From: Pelagerythrobacter aerophilus
Lineage (GTDB): Bacteria > Pseudomonadota > Alphaproteobacteria > Sphingomonadales > Sphingomonadaceae
Length of the DNA: 64,000 nucleotides
Direction of reading: 5' to 3'
NCBI RefSeq assembly: GCF_003581645.1
Contig: NZ_QXFK01000016.1
Location: forward strand, 310,001-374,000
This document shows, one piece after another, positions 42,464-51,983 of this stretch. The position numbers were made by a program, and so were the translations under genes. The notes under the pieces were generated by a model. That model saw only the letters and a list, made by a program, of their open reading frames with translations, had not been told where the DNA came from and searched no databases. How positions within the stretch are numbered: position 1 is the first letter of the stretch; the number at the start of each line of letters is the position of its first letter.

Positions 42464-45283
42464 ATGAAAGCGTGTCGCCAGTTTCGTGCCATAGCCGTCG
42501 CAGGTTGCAGCGTCGCGGCCCTTGTTTCCACAAATCCTTTGGCTGCCCAGGACATCTCGCCGGACGAGGAGCAGGCTGTTGATGCCGAGACATCGTCGGA
42601 CACCATCGTGGTCCGCGGCGTTCGGGGAAGTATCGCTCGTTCGGTCGATCTGAAGAAGAATGCGTCGACGGTGCAGGATTCCATCAGCGCCCTGGAACTC
42701 GGCGTTTTCCCGGACGACAACGTCGCTGACTCGCTCGCGCATATCACCGGTGTCGCCATCAGCCGCACTGCCGGAGGCGAAGGCCAGTATGTCAGCGTCC
42801 GCGGCCTGGGTCCGGAATACACGCTGACCACCTTCAACGGTCGCACCCTTGCCACCGACGGCGCCAGCCGCGATTTTGCCTACGACGTTCTGCCGTCCGA
42901 CGTGATCAGCGGTGCGGACGTCATTAAGGGGGCGGAGGCTTCCCTAACGGAAGGCGCGATCGGCGGCTTGGTCAACCTGCGCTCCGCCAGCCCCTTCGAC
43001 AAGATCGGCCTCAACGGCGTGGTGCGCCTGCAGGGCGACTACAATCTGATGTCCGAATATGCGGGCGTGAAGTTCTCCGGCGTGCTCAGCGACACTTTCG
43101 CCAACGACACCATCGGCGTGATGCTGGGTGTGGTCCTGGAACGACGCAAGGACCGCACCGACGTTGCAGGTAACGACGGCGGCTGGACGCGGAACGCCGA
43201 TCCGACCGACGAAAGCTGGTTGTGGGGCAATGCCTGGGGCGGCAGCATCGACCCCAATGGCAACGGAACGCTCGACCCAGACGAATACGGCTTGATCGGG
43301 CTGGGCCAGTTCCGCGTCGGTTCGATCCTGGAAGAAAAGCGTCGCCAGGCGTTCACCGCCAAGGTTGAATGGCGTCCTACGGACAGCTTCACCCTCACTC
43401 TCGACGGCATCAAGACGAAGCTGGATTCGCCGCAGGTCGGCTTTCAGCAGTCCTACTACACGCTGTTCGCCCCCGGCCGCTGGTCGACCATGGAAATCCA
43501 GGACGGCATCGTCACCAGCTTCGACATGAACAATCCCGATCCGGAGCTGGCCCTGAATCCGGAACTGCTCAACCAGACTTCCTACCGCGTGGTGGATACC
43601 GACCTGTACGGCGCCAATGCCCGCTGGGAGGTGACTGAAAATCTGACGCTGGTGGCCGACCTATACCGCTCCAGTTCCTCGCGATATTCGGGCGGGCAGG
43701 ACAGTTACGTCGTGCTGCGCATGAACCAGCCCAACACCGCTAGCTTCATGCTCAACGGTTCCGCGGTGCCCGATGTCCGGGTCACCTTCAACGACGGGCG
43801 CGATCTGGTCAGCGGGCTCGCCGACGGTACATTCGGTCCGGCGGACTTCAACACACACTATTTCTCGCTGGCGGGCGACAATATCGACGACACCATTACC
43901 GGTGCGTCCTTTGCCGGCGACTGGTCGGTCGATAACGGAACGTTGAAATCGATTCTGTTCGGGGTCACCTACAACAGCCGTGAAAAGGCGCGCGAACTGG
44001 TTAACAACTCTCTTACCGGGGGCGCCGACTATTATTCTGGCTTCAACGCCATCAACGTCGCGGACCTGGGCGGCAACGTCATTTCGCGTAGCTTGTCACT
44101 GCCAAATTTCATGAGCGGAGTGGACGCCACATTCCCGCGATCTTTTCTGTCCTTCGACATCCCGGGCTACCTTGCCGCGCTGGAACAGTATGACGGCACT
44201 CCGCGTCCCAGCGGCGGAACTTACGATTTCTCGGCAGCCGCCCCGGTGTGGAACCCGCTGCAAAGCTACCGCGTCACGGAAGACACGCTGGCGGCGTATT
44301 TCCAGGCCAACCTTTCGGGCGCGGGCTGGAGCGGTAACGTAGGTTTGCGCATAGTAAATACGAAGACCACCGCACAGGCGTGGGATGCGCAGATCCTCAA
44401 CATCATCGCCAACGGGCCGTTCAACTACACCGCTGTCTACGACGATCCCTCCGAGATCACCCAGGACAGCGAATATACCTATCTCCTGCCCTCGGCTAAT
44501 CTGAGCATCAACCTGATCGACGACCTTCGCTTGCGTCTCAGCGCCGCCCGCACGATGGCGCGTCCTTCGGTGCAGACCCTCGCCCCGACCAACACGACCG
44601 AGAGTGTCTCGTGGGGCGAATTTACACAGGTCTATAGCGGAAACGCGGACCTGAAACCCTATCAGGCCGACCAGTTCGACGTCTCGCTTGAATGGTACTT
44701 CGCTCCGAGCTCAATCTTCAACATTGCCGGCTTCTACAAGCATATCAAGAACCAGATCACGACCAGCTGGGAGCCCGGCGTCGATATCGGCGTGCCCGGC
44801 TACCTGTTCAACATTATCCGTCCAATCAACGGCGACTATGCCAAAGTGAAGGGTATCGAAGTCGGCCTGCAGCATCTGTTCGATAACGGCTTCGGTGTCC
44901 GCGGGCAATTCACCCGCAACTGGTCGAAGAGCTATGTCGGCGATCAAGTCCGGCCGCTGGAGGGGATCGCGCCGTCCGTCTACTCGCTCAGCCTGCTATA
45001 CGAGAAGGGCCCGCTGTCGATAGCCTTCACGGCCGACCACACGGACAGCTTCACCACCGCGATCAACGTGCTTGGCGAAGGGTATAACGAAGAGGCCGAT
45101 GCCATCACCTGGGTGACGGCCCACATATCCTACGACATCACCGACCGGATCACCATCGCACTCGACGGACAGAACCTCTTGGACTCCGAACAGACATACA
45201 GCCTGAACGGCAATCCGCTGCTATCCCAAGGGTACTACCGGTACGGCCGTTCGGTGAAACTGAGTGCGAGCTATCGTTTTTGA
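42464..45283 (+). CDS. Large TonB-dependent receptor (glycan type)
   Basis: The 939-residue outer-membrane transporter has a signal peptide (about 1-28, ending NPLAAQ) and a plug domain beginning DTIVVRGVRGSIARSVDLKK. It contains ISALELGVFPDDNVADSLAH, the pattern of Caulobacter/sphingomonad receptors for oligosaccharides (TonB-Xanth-Caul type), then RGLGPEYTLTTFNGR. A long barrel ends in YRYGRSVKLSASYRF, with C-terminal Phe. I chose the ATG at 42464, with GGGAGGG seven bases upstream; the frame is open from 42254. It probably brings galactose- or amino-galactose-containing oligosaccharides into the periplasm for the alpha-galactosidase. Confidence 0.93.
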   Translation: MKACRQFRAIAVAGCSVAALVSTNPLAAQDISPDEEQAVDAETSSDTIVVRGVRGSIARSVDLKKNASTVQDSISALELGVFPDDNVADSLAHITGVAISRTAGGEGQYVSVRGLGPEYTLTTFNGRTLATDGASRDFAYDVLPSDVISGADVIKGAEASLTEGAIGGLVNLRSASPFDKIGLNGVVRLQGDYNLMSEYAGVKFSGVLSDTFANDTIGVMLGVVLERRKDRTDVAGNDGGWTRNADPTDESWLWGNAWGGSIDPNGNGTLDPDEYGLIGLGQFRVGSILEEKRRQAFTAKVEWRPTDSFTLTLDGIKTKLDSPQVGFQQSYYTLFAPGRWSTMEIQDGIVTSFDMNNPDPELALNPELLNQTSYRVVDTDLYGANARWEVTENLTLVADLYRSSSSRYSGGQDSYVVLRMNQPNTASFMLNGSAVPDVRVTFNDGRDLVSGLADGTFGPADFNTHYFSLAGDNIDDTITGASFAGDWSVDNGTLKSILFGVTYNSREKARELVNNSLTGGADYYSGFNAINVADLGGNVISRSLSLPNFMSGVDATFPRSFLSFDIPGYLAALEQYDGTPRPSGGTYDFSAAAPVWNPLQSYRVTEDTLAAYFQANLSGAGWSGNVGLRIVNTKTTAQAWDAQILNIIANGPFNYTAVYDDPSEITQDSEYTYLLPSANLSINLIDDLRLRLSAARTMARPSVQTLAPTNTTESVSWGEFTQVYSGNADLKPYQADQFDVSLEWYFAPSSIFNIAGFYKHIKNQITTSWEPGVDIGVPGYLFNIIRPINGDYAKVKGIEVGLQHLFDNGFGVRGQFTRNWSKSYVGDQVRPLEGIAPSVYSLSLLYEKGPLSIAFTADHTDSFTTAINVLGEGYNEEADAITWVTAHISYDITDRITIALDGQNLLDSEQTYSLNGNPLLSQGYYRYGRSVKLSASYRF

Positions 45284-45359
45284 ACGGGGCAGCAGTCAAG
45301 ATGGCAACGGCTGCATATCGTCGATATACGCTACAGCGCGGCGAATCTGGAGGCCGAGA

Positions 45360-45908
45360 TTGCGTCAGGATGCCGATCTGCCGGACGAAATCGACATTAC
45401 CAAAGCAGCCGATGTCGATTGGGTGAAGGCCCGCGCCGATCCTGCGATCTGGCACGAGGCAGCAATTGCTGCGCTTGCCTATGTGGGCGATGAGCATGGC
45501 TTTCTCACATGGCTCGTGCAGCAGCCGCAAATGGACAGGGCGACGGCCGGGTGGATACTGCTCGCGTCGCCATTTCGCGAATTCCTGACCGGTAATCGCG
45601 CTTCCATGTTCGCGATGGGCATAGCGATCCCTGAGCTGATCGAAATCCTGACAGCCCTGTGTGAGCGAAGCGACCGCGTCGGATTTTTGAACGACCGGCT
45701 TGGGTTGGAGCACCAGTACGAAGAAATGCGACAAACTTGCATGGCGATCATAGACAACGGCGAACTCGACCGGCGCGTCAGGGCGCCGACCGCGATTGTC
45801 GGCACGCCATTTGCAGCACCCCGCGAAGATATGCCCTATTCGGTGCATGATGGCATGCTGATCAGCACCCAGTTCTTTAAACGAACCCTGCCGCACTTGT
45901 TTGATTAG
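45360..45908 (+). CDS. Hypothetical protein, possibly DUF4274-like
   Basis: The protein has 182 residues from a TTG at 45360 that has GGAGG six bases upstream; an ATG at 45264 lies inside the receptor gene and is less likely. It has no signal peptide or membrane segment. The middle part (ALAYVGDEHGFLTWLVQQPQ, then RATAGWILLASPFREFL) recalls DUF4274-type proteins, in which a conserved core surrounds an aspartate-glycine step, but the match is from memory and loose. It begins 77 bases after the receptor stop and may be co-transcribed with it by chance. The function is unknown. Confidence 0.65.
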   Translation: MRQDADLPDEIDITKAADVDWVKARADPAIWHEAAIAALAYVGDEHGFLTWLVQQPQMDRATAGWILLASPFREFLTGNRASMFAMGIAIPELIEILTALCERSDRVGFLNDRLGLEHQYEEMRQTCMAIIDNGELDRRVRAPTAIVGTPFAAPREDMPYSVHDGMLISTQFFKRTLPHLFD

Positions 45909-46166
45909 AGCGTCATGGCGCGGCGTCATGAATGGATGGTAGGTTCGGACGGCCAGAATTTGGCTTGAGAATGACGACCATGTCGGCGGCTGCTAACGGA
46001 ATCATTGGTTCGCAGATGTCAGCTTTCCCAATTCTTGGGCCCGAACGGAACGGGCAGAAGCGGCCCAATTACCGCGTTCGGTCAAACAGGTTCGGACCGG
46101 CCAATTGTTCTCTCCGCGCCTGCAAGGCGGTATGATTAAGACTCCTTGGGGGCTATCCTCTGCCAG

Positions 46167-47444
46167 ATGCATGAGAGCGCCGCCTCATTGAGCCCATTCG
46201 ATCTCGCCGCGATGCTGGTGGTCGCCTCCGCCTTGCTTGGCTGGTTCAATCATCATTTCGTGCGCCTGCCGCACGTGGTCGGCTTAACCGTGATGGGTGC
46301 ACTGGCATCGGTAGGGCTGCTGATCGCCGATGCCTTTATCCCGGGCATTACACTGGATGATACTGTCGCACGCCTGCTGGGAGAGATGAATTTCACCACG
46401 ACATTGCTGGAAGGCATGCTCAGCTTTCTGCTCTTTGCCGGGGCGCTTCATGTCGATCTGGAGCGATTGCGTGCCGGATGGCTACCGGTGCTGCTGCTCT
46501 CAACGGTGGGGGTCATTATCTCTACCTTGCTGGTCGGGGCCGCGATGTGGGGGATCGGCTATCTGCTGGCACTGCCGATTGCGCCTATCTGGTACTTCGT
46601 CTTCGGTGCCCTGATCGCGCCCACCGATCCGGTCTCGGTGTTGGGTGTGCTCAAGGAGGAAAAAGTCGAGCGAGGCTTGCAGGCCACTGTGGCGGGCGAG
46701 AGTCTGTTCAACGACGGAGTCGGCATTGTTGTCTTCACGATCCTGCTGGGTGCAGCAGTCACGGGGCAGGATTTCTCGCTGGCAGAGGGCGTGCGGCTGT
46801 TCGCGCTGGAGGCTGGCGGCGGCATGCTGGTGGGTTTGTTGGTCGGCTTTCTCGGCTTCCACGCGATGCGCTCCATGGACGAATATGCTCTGGAAGTGAC
46901 GATAACGCTGGCGGTGGTGATGGGCGGCTACGCGCTTTGTACGGCGCTCCACATCTCCGGCCCGCTGGCAATGGCGGTGGCCGGGCTGCTGATCGGCAAT
47001 CACGGCGTAACTTATGCCATGAGCGACGTGACTCGCGACTATGTGGTGAAGTTCTGGGAAGTCGTCGACGAATTGCTGAATTCGGTGCTGTTCTTGCTGA
47101 TCGGGCTCGAGATGATCGCACTCGTGCCCGGCGTGCCGCATGCATTGCTGGGGGTGGCGGCAATTCCGGTCACGCTTGCGGCGCGCGCTGCGGCACTGAA
47201 GCTGTTGGCCGGATTGCTGCCGGCCTCCCGCAAGCACGGGCCGGCCGCCTTCGGCATCCTGTGGTGGGGAGGGCTGCGCGGCGGAATCTCGATCGCACTT
47301 GCCCTTTCGTTGCCTGAGGGGCTGACCCGAGACCTGCTGCTCGCCGCCACCTTCGCCGCCGTCCTGTTCAGCGTTCTGGTCCAACGGGCAACACTAGGGA
47401 GCGTAATCGCGCGAAGCGCCACTCCTTCCCCTGACGTTGCCTAA
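46167..47444 (+). CDS. Na+/H+ or K+/H+ antiporter (CPA1/NhaP type)
   Basis: This 425-residue inner-membrane protein has about 12-13 predicted helices. Family motifs are GALIAPTDPVSVLGVLKEE for the ion-binding helix, and GESLFNDGVGIVVFTILLG with the essential aspartate. SVLFLLIGLEM and WWGGLRGGISIALALSLPEG are the conserved late helices. It exchanges protons for monovalent cations and supports pH and salt homeostasis. I chose the ATG at 46167; a TTG at 46146 is in frame and neither has an ideal Shine-Dalgarno. It stands alone, converging on the alkB pair. Confidence 0.92.
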   Translation: MHESAASLSPFDLAAMLVVASALLGWFNHHFVRLPHVVGLTVMGALASVGLLIADAFIPGITLDDTVARLLGEMNFTTTLLEGMLSFLLFAGALHVDLERLRAGWLPVLLLSTVGVIISTLLVGAAMWGIGYLLALPIAPIWYFVFGALIAPTDPVSVLGVLKEEKVERGLQATVAGESLFNDGVGIVVFTILLGAAVTGQDFSLAEGVRLFALEAGGGMLVGLLVGFLGFHAMRSMDEYALEVTITLAVVMGGYALCTALHISGPLAMAVAGLLIGNHGVTYAMSDVTRDYVVKFWEVVDELLNSVLFLLIGLEMIALVPGVPHALLGVAAIPVTLAARAAALKLLAGLLPASRKHGPAAFGILWWGGLRGGISIALALSLPEGLTRDLLLAATFAAVLFSVLVQRATLGSVIARSATPSPDVA

Positions 47445-47491
47445 AGCGCGCACTGATGTGAGTCGGTGCAGCCTTCTGCGACGCTCCGTGG

Positions 47492-48145
47492 TTACGTGGC
47501 TCGGAAAGTCAGATTGAACCGCAGTTCGCCCGTATCATCGTGATTGCTTTTGGCGATCGTATCGACGCCATGAAACGTCATCCGTGCAGGGCCTCCCCAA
47601 ACTACAACATCGCCGTGATGAAGCGCGTGGCGGCGGATTCTATCGCTGCGCCTCTGACCTCCCCAAAGGAAGATTGCCGGCACCCCGAGCGATACCGAGA
47701 CGATCGGCGCATCAAGGTTAGCCTCGTTTCGATCTTGATGAAGTGTGAGGCGCGTGCCCGGCGCGTAGCGATTGATGAGACAGGCGTCAGGCGCAAAGCT
47801 GCCGTAACCCGCCACCTCTGCGGCGCGGCGCGCCAGAGCCGAAAACAATGGGGGCATCGATGGCCAGGTTCTTCCCGACAACGGGTCACGGTCCGTATAG
47901 CGGTATCCGCGGCGGTCGCTGACCCAACCGGCGCTGCCGCAATTCGTCATGGCCACCGACATGCGCCTTCCGCCCGGCGTCTCGAGGTGACGAAACGAGG
48001 CTTGATCAGCGATCTCCCTTATCATGGAGAGGAGGACCGGCGTCTCGTGCAGGGCGAAGCCGCCCAGCAACCACGCGCCACAATCCAGCGGTACTCGTTT
48101 GCGAGCCCCGGCAAACAGATCGGAGACGGCGCCATCAGGTTGCAT
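47492..48145 (-). CDS. alkB: DNA oxidative demethylase AlkB
   Basis: The 217-residue Fe(II)/2-oxoglutarate dioxygenase repairs 1-methyladenine and 3-methylcytosine by oxidative demethylation. The metal ligands are His136 and Asp138 (TLHQDRNE) and His192 (MTFHGVD). The 2-oxoglutarate-binding arginine is in LRFNLTFR (Arg209). The substrate-lid motif NCGSAGWVSDRRGYRY is present. I chose the ATG at 48145, inside the end of the upstream oxygenase gene (eleven-base overlap); the frame extends to 48202. Its partner gene is another 2-oxoglutarate oxygenase, a known neighbour of alkB in alphaproteobacteria. I see no Ada box. Confidence 0.94.
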   Translation of the reverse strand: MQPDGAVSDLFAGARKRVPLDCGAWLLGGFALHETPVLLSMIREIADQASFRHLETPGGRRMSVAMTNCGSAGWVSDRRGYRYTDRDPLSGRTWPSMPPLFSALARRAAEVAGYGSFAPDACLINRYAPGTRLTLHQDRNEANLDAPIVSVSLGVPAIFLWGGQRRSDRIRRHALHHGDVVVWGGPARMTFHGVDTIAKSNHDDTGELRFNLTFRAT

Positions 48146-48845
48146 CGTGGAATATGATCCCGAGGCTATGGCGCAGACCATGACGCACGGTGCTGACACC
48201 ATGCCGGATTTTTACCCGGTAGTCGCCTTTGCTTCCCGCTATCGGCCGCGCATTGACGGCGAATACCACCGCGTCGCCCTGCGTGAGCGGCAGGACTTCG
48301 ACCCGGGACTGCATGCGTGGCCGCTGTTCGGTCACAACGAATTCTCCGCCTGAGAATTCAGTTGCAGGGTCCGACAGTAGAATGGCCATTTGCAGAGGGA
48401 ACACGTGCTCGCCGTAGAGATCCTGGTGAAGACAATTGAAGTCTCCTGAACCGTAGCGAAGCAGGAGCGGTGTCGGCCTTAGCTGTCCTGCCGTATGGCA
48501 GCGTTTCAGAAAACCCTCATGGTCGAGGGGGAAGCGTACGTCGATATGCATGCGCTCGTGCCAACGATTGGCGATGGGGGCGAGGTAGGGGTAGAAGCCT
48601 CTCCGCAGCTCTGCGACGAGCGGTGGCAGCGGGTACGAAAAGTACCGGTATTCCCCCTTGCCAAAGCCATGCCGGGCCATGTGCACCTGGCTGCGAAAGT
48701 GCCCGACGCTTGAGTACAGCGAGGCTATTGCCTGACATTCATGGGACGTGAGGAGACTCGGCACACGGGCCCAACCCTGCGCGTCCAGGCTCTCCGCAAG
48801 GCCAGCGTAGTCGCACGTCGCGATGCGGTGTTTGATTGTTTCCAT
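48135..48845 (-). CDS. 2-oxoglutarate-Fe(II) oxygenase (COG3826 type)
   Basis: The 236-residue dioxygenase has the metal ligands His140 and Asp142 (FNCLHQDLYGEHVFPLQ), the ASGGEFVV-like strand FSGGEFVVTEQRPRMQSR, and a late histidine region (KIRHGVSTVRHG) for the third ligand. The group is close to prolyl-hydroxylase-like 2OG enzymes and often lies next to alkB or ada, which suggests a role in alkylation damage, though its substrate is not known. The gene overlaps alkB by eleven bases, so the two are co-translated. The ATG at 48845 is the first of the frame. Confidence 0.88.
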   Translation of the reverse strand: METIKHRIATCDYAGLAESLDAQGWARVPSLLTSHECQAIASLYSSVGHFRSQVHMARHGFGKGEYRYFSYPLPPLVAELRRGFYPYLAPIANRWHERMHIDVRFPLDHEGFLKRCHTAGQLRPTPLLLRYGSGDFNCLHQDLYGEHVFPLQMAILLSDPATEFSGGEFVVTEQRPRMQSRVEVLPLTQGDAVVFAVNARPIAGSKGDYRVKIRHGVSTVRHGLRHSLGIIFHDAT

Positions 48846-49018
48846 GGCAGCAGCAATAGGTAGAGACCCTCGGTGCTACATCCCGCATCTTGCGCTTGAA
48901 CTGCGGCATCCAGCGTTGATCTTTATGCGTTGGCGACAATGCGAGGTCGCAATCTGAATGGAAGGCAGCTTTTGAGTATCACGAACGGGTCGTCGAACGG
49001 CCGCTTTGTCGGTGACAG

Positions 49019-49930
49019 CTACTTCCTCCCGCTGGATTCTTTCGAGAACCTACGCGCGAGATCGATGAAGGCCTTAAACGCGGCGGAGGGATGTCGGCTG
49101 CCCGGATAGTAGAGTGCCAAGGGGGCGAGTTGCGGGGTCCAGTCTTCGAGCACCATCTCCAGCTGCCCCGCTTCGAGATCGTCGCGCACGTCGGATTCCA
49201 TGACATAACCGATGCCCGCGCCTTCCAGCAGGGCGATGCGTGAAAGGCTCGCCTCGTCGAGCGTGATCGGGCCGGCGACGTCGATCTGCGCCGGCTGACC
49301 GTTCTTCTCGAACTGCCAGCGATATGGAGCGCCGTTGGGAAGCCGTATCCGCAGGCATGCATGGTGCAGGAGATCCGGTGGCACCAGCGGTTTGCCGTGC
49401 GTCTGAAAATACGCCGGCGAGCCCACCACCACATTTCTTCGGGCCGGACCCAATGGCACGGCGATCATATCACTCGGCACCAGATCCCGGGACCTAACGC
49501 CGAAGTCGAACCCCTCGGCGACGACGTCGACAAGCCTGCCTTCGGTGACCAGATCGATGTTGACTTGAGGATAGAGCTTCAGGAAATTCAGGATGAGCGG
49601 GGACAGGATTTCGCGTGCCGCCGTCGCGAAGGCGTTGATGCGTAGCGTGCCCGACGGAATCTCCTGCTGCGAGCGTGCCGCGTTCATCGCATCGTGGATG
49701 TCCTGCAGCGCTGGCCCAATCCGTTCGACGAAGTCTCGTCCGGCATCCGTCAACGAAACGCTGCGGGTGGTCCGATTGAACAGGCGTACGCCGAGTTGCC
49801 GCTCCAGTTTGCCGACCGCGTTACTGAGCGCGGTGGTCGACATCTCGAGATCAAGTGCCGCGGCACGGAACGACCGTCGTCGGGCGATCGCGAGAACCGC
49901 ATCGAGTTCGACCAGCCTTTGCCTCATCAT
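49019..49930 (-). CDS. LysR family transcriptional regulator
   Basis: The 303-residue protein has a LysR-type HTH near the start ([20 protein letters not shown], then [20 protein letters not shown] and [12 protein letters not shown]). The effector domain contains [39 protein letters not shown] and [20 protein letters not shown]. It is divergent from the NTF2-like/SDR/tag gene group across 119 bases and probably regulates it. I see no unambiguous T-N11-A box there. The inducer is unknown. Confidence 0.92.
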   Translation of the reverse strand: MMRQRLVELDAVLAIARRRSFRAAALDLEMSTTALSNAVGKLERQLGVRLFNRTTRSVSLTDAGRDFVERIGPALQDIHDAMNAARSQQEIPSGTLRINAFATAAREILSPLILNFLKLYPQVNIDLVTEGRLVDVVAEGFDFGVRSRDLVPSDMIAVPLGPARRNVVVGSPAYFQTHGKPLVPPDLLHHACLRIRLPNGAPYRWQFEKNGQPAQIDVAGPITLDEASLSRIALLEGAGIGYVMESDVRDDLEAGQLEMVLEDWTPQLAPLALYYPGSRHPSAAFKAFIDLARRFSKESSGRK

Positions 49931-50049
49931 TGTCCCTCAAATCGTGACGTTTCATCCAACTTTGTCCCGATTATCGGCGAGTTCGTCCATAGCTAAATTG
50001 GGCCAAGCCGCGAACGACCAGTCCGGTCATTCGCCAAAGGAGATGAGCG

Positions 50050-50379
50050 ATGGCTATCGAGCTACCCAAACCAATTGCTGGCTACTTCGAAGCGGACAAA
50101 CGCCCGAGCGCTGAGGCAATCACCGCATGCTTTACTCCGGCGGCTGTCGTCAGGGACGAGGGGCACACCTATGCAGGGCGCAACGCGATCCGCCGGTGGA
50201 AGGATCAGTCCTCGGCAAAGTACAACTACGCCGCGGAGCCATTCTCGATCGCTGACGAAGATGGGCGGATCGTCGTTGCCTGCCACTTGGTCGGTGACTT
50301 CCCCGGCAGTCCCGTCGACTTGCGCTACTTCTTTGTCCTCAATGGCGAAAAGATCGCCGAACTGGAGATCGTCTCGTGA
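50050..50379 (+). CDS. SnoaL/NTF2-like protein
   Basis: This 109-residue single-domain protein has the NTF2-like cone fold: an N-terminal helix ([20 protein letters not shown]), then [20 protein letters not shown] and strands ending in [18 protein letters not shown]. Members are isomerases, hydratases or small-ligand binding proteins. AAGGAG lies seven bases before the ATG. Its stop overlaps the start of the SDR gene (GTGA), so the two are translationally coupled and may act on the same substrate. Confidence 0.85.
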   Translation: MAIELPKPIAGYFEADKRPSAEAITACFTPAAVVRDEGHTYAGRNAIRRWKDQSSAKYNYAAEPFSIADEDGRIVVACHLVGDFPGSPVDLRYFFVLNGEKIAELEIVS

Positions 50380-51155
50380 TCCCGTTCGTCACACTTGCAG
50401 GCAAGCGCGCGCTGATCACCTCCGGCACCCGCGGAGCGGGAGCCGCCACGGTGGCCTTGTTCGAGGAACTGGGCGCCCGTGTCCTGACGACGGCCCGGAC
50501 CAAGCCCGAAAGTCTGGCGGCCTCGAAGTTCGTCGCCGCCGATCTTATGCGGGCCGAAGATGGCGCAGTCTTGGCCGAAGCCGTGCGTGAACGGTTGGGC
50601 GGTGCCGATATCATCATCCACATGTTGGGCGGCTCGTCGTCGCAGGCGGGAGGCTATGCCGCCCTGAGTGACGCGCAATGGCAGCAGGAGCTCGCTCTCA
50701 ACCTGATGCCCGCGGTACGCCTCGATCGAGAGCTCGTTCCCGAGATGGTGGCACGTGGCAGCGGCGTCGTGATCCACGTGAGTTCCATCCAGCGCGCGTT
50801 ACCGCTACCCGAGGCAACGACGGCTTACGCTGCCGCCAAAGCGGCGCTGTCGACCTACAGCAAGAGCCTCTCCAAGGAAGTTGCGCCGAAGGGCGTGCGT
50901 GTAGCTAGCGTCGCGCCGGGCTGGATCGAAACTGAGGCGTCGGTAGATCTGGCGAAGCGATTGGCGGCTGAGCACGGTGCCGATATCGAGGAAGGCAAGC
51001 GGATGATCATGGACTCGCTCGGCGGCATCCCGATCGGCAGGCCTTCGAAACCGGAGGAGGTGGCGAGCCTGATCGCGTTTCTAGCGTCTGACCGGGCCGG
51101 CACGATCACCGGCGCCGAATATGTGATCGACGGCGGTACCATTCCGACTGTTTGA
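50376..51155 (+). CDS. Short-chain dehydrogenase/reductase
   Basis: The 259-residue NAD(P)-dependent oxidoreductase has a Rossmann fold with cofactor loop [16 protein letters not shown] (TGxxxGxG-like). The catalytic set is Ser in HVSSIQR and Tyr/Lys in [22 protein letters not shown] and [10 protein letters not shown] are the usual late segments. The start is a GTG at 50376 that overlaps the preceding stop. The substrate is unknown. It is in a group with an NTF2-like protein and, fifteen bases later, the DNA-repair gene tag, which is probably included by chance rather than function. Confidence 0.92.
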   Translation: MIPFVTLAGKRALITSGTRGAGAATVALFEELGARVLTTARTKPESLAASKFVAADLMRAEDGAVLAEAVRERLGGADIIIHMLGGSSSQAGGYAALSDAQWQQELALNLMPAVRLDRELVPEMVARGSGVVIHVSSIQRALPLPEATTAYAAAKAALSTYSKSLSKEVAPKGVRVASVAPGWIETEASVDLAKRLAAEHGADIEEGKRMIMDSLGGIPIGRPSKPEEVASLIAFLASDRAGTITGAEYVIDGGTIPTV

Positions 51156-51169
51156 TGAAGGTCTGCGAG

Positions 51170-51730
51170 ATGATGAAAGAGCACCCGCGATGCGCATGGG
51201 CCGAGGGCGACGCCTTGATGGCCTCCTATCATGACCAGGAATGGGGTGTGCCGCAGCATGACTCGCGCATGCTGTGGGAGATGTTGATGCTCGAGGGATT
51301 TCAGGCCGGCCTGGCCTGGATCATTGTTCTCAGAAAGCGGGAAGCATTCCGCAGAGCGTTCGCCGGGTTCGATCCGGCGATTGTGGCCAGCTTTGGCGAG
51401 AAGGATGTCGTGCGGTTGATGACTAACCCGGATATCATCCGCGCCCAGGCCAAGATCCGGGCCATGATCGCAGGCGCGCGGATCTATTGCGACATGGCCG
51501 CGGGCGGCGAGAGCTTTGCCGACTTCTGCTGGTCATTTACCGATGGCAAGCGGATCCAGGGCAGCGGCCGAGAATGGATCGCCAACTCGCCATTGTCGGA
51601 GAAGATCTCGAAGGAGATGAAGCACCGAGGGTTCAAGTTTGTCGGGCCGACGATCGTGTATGCTTGGATGCAGGCGGTCGGCATCGTCAACGATCACGCA
51701 ACCGACTGTTTCCGTCGCAGCGAAGTCTGA
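51170..51730 (+). CDS. tag: DNA-3-methyladenine glycosylase I
   Basis: This 186-residue base-excision enzyme removes 3-methyladenine. Zinc ligands match Escherichia coli Tag in spacing: Cys8 and His21 (RCAWAEGD, YHDQEWG) and His176 and Cys180 (NDHATDC). FQAGLAWIIVLRKREAFRRA and GFKFVGPTIVYAWMQA are family signatures. I chose the ATG at 51170, with AAGG upstream; ATGs at 51155 and 51173 are in frame. It follows the SDR gene closely. It is not far from alkB (47.5 kb), but on the other strand and in another operon. Confidence 0.94.
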   Translation: MMKEHPRCAWAEGDALMASYHDQEWGVPQHDSRMLWEMLMLEGFQAGLAWIIVLRKREAFRRAFAGFDPAIVASFGEKDVVRLMTNPDIIRAQAKIRAMIAGARIYCDMAAGGESFADFCWSFTDGKRIQGSGREWIANSPLSEKISKEMKHRGFKFVGPTIVYAWMQAVGIVNDHATDCFRRSEV

Positions 51731-51983
51731 ACGGACGGCAGGCCTCAAGAAACTCTATCGGCTGTTTAAGGCGAGGGACGGTAGCGACGTTCCCCATTTT
51801 GCCCCCAGTCGATCCGGAACGCCGACATTGCAACGTCGCAGCACCATCGCGAGCCCTGACCTGAAGCGGTCAGTCGGGTCGCACTTATCGATGGAAAAAA
51901 AGTGGCCAACGCTGTCGATTTCCGGAAACCTCGTTCGTCGTTTCGATGCCAGGCTGATGAGGCTGGCTCAAACAAGGAGACAG

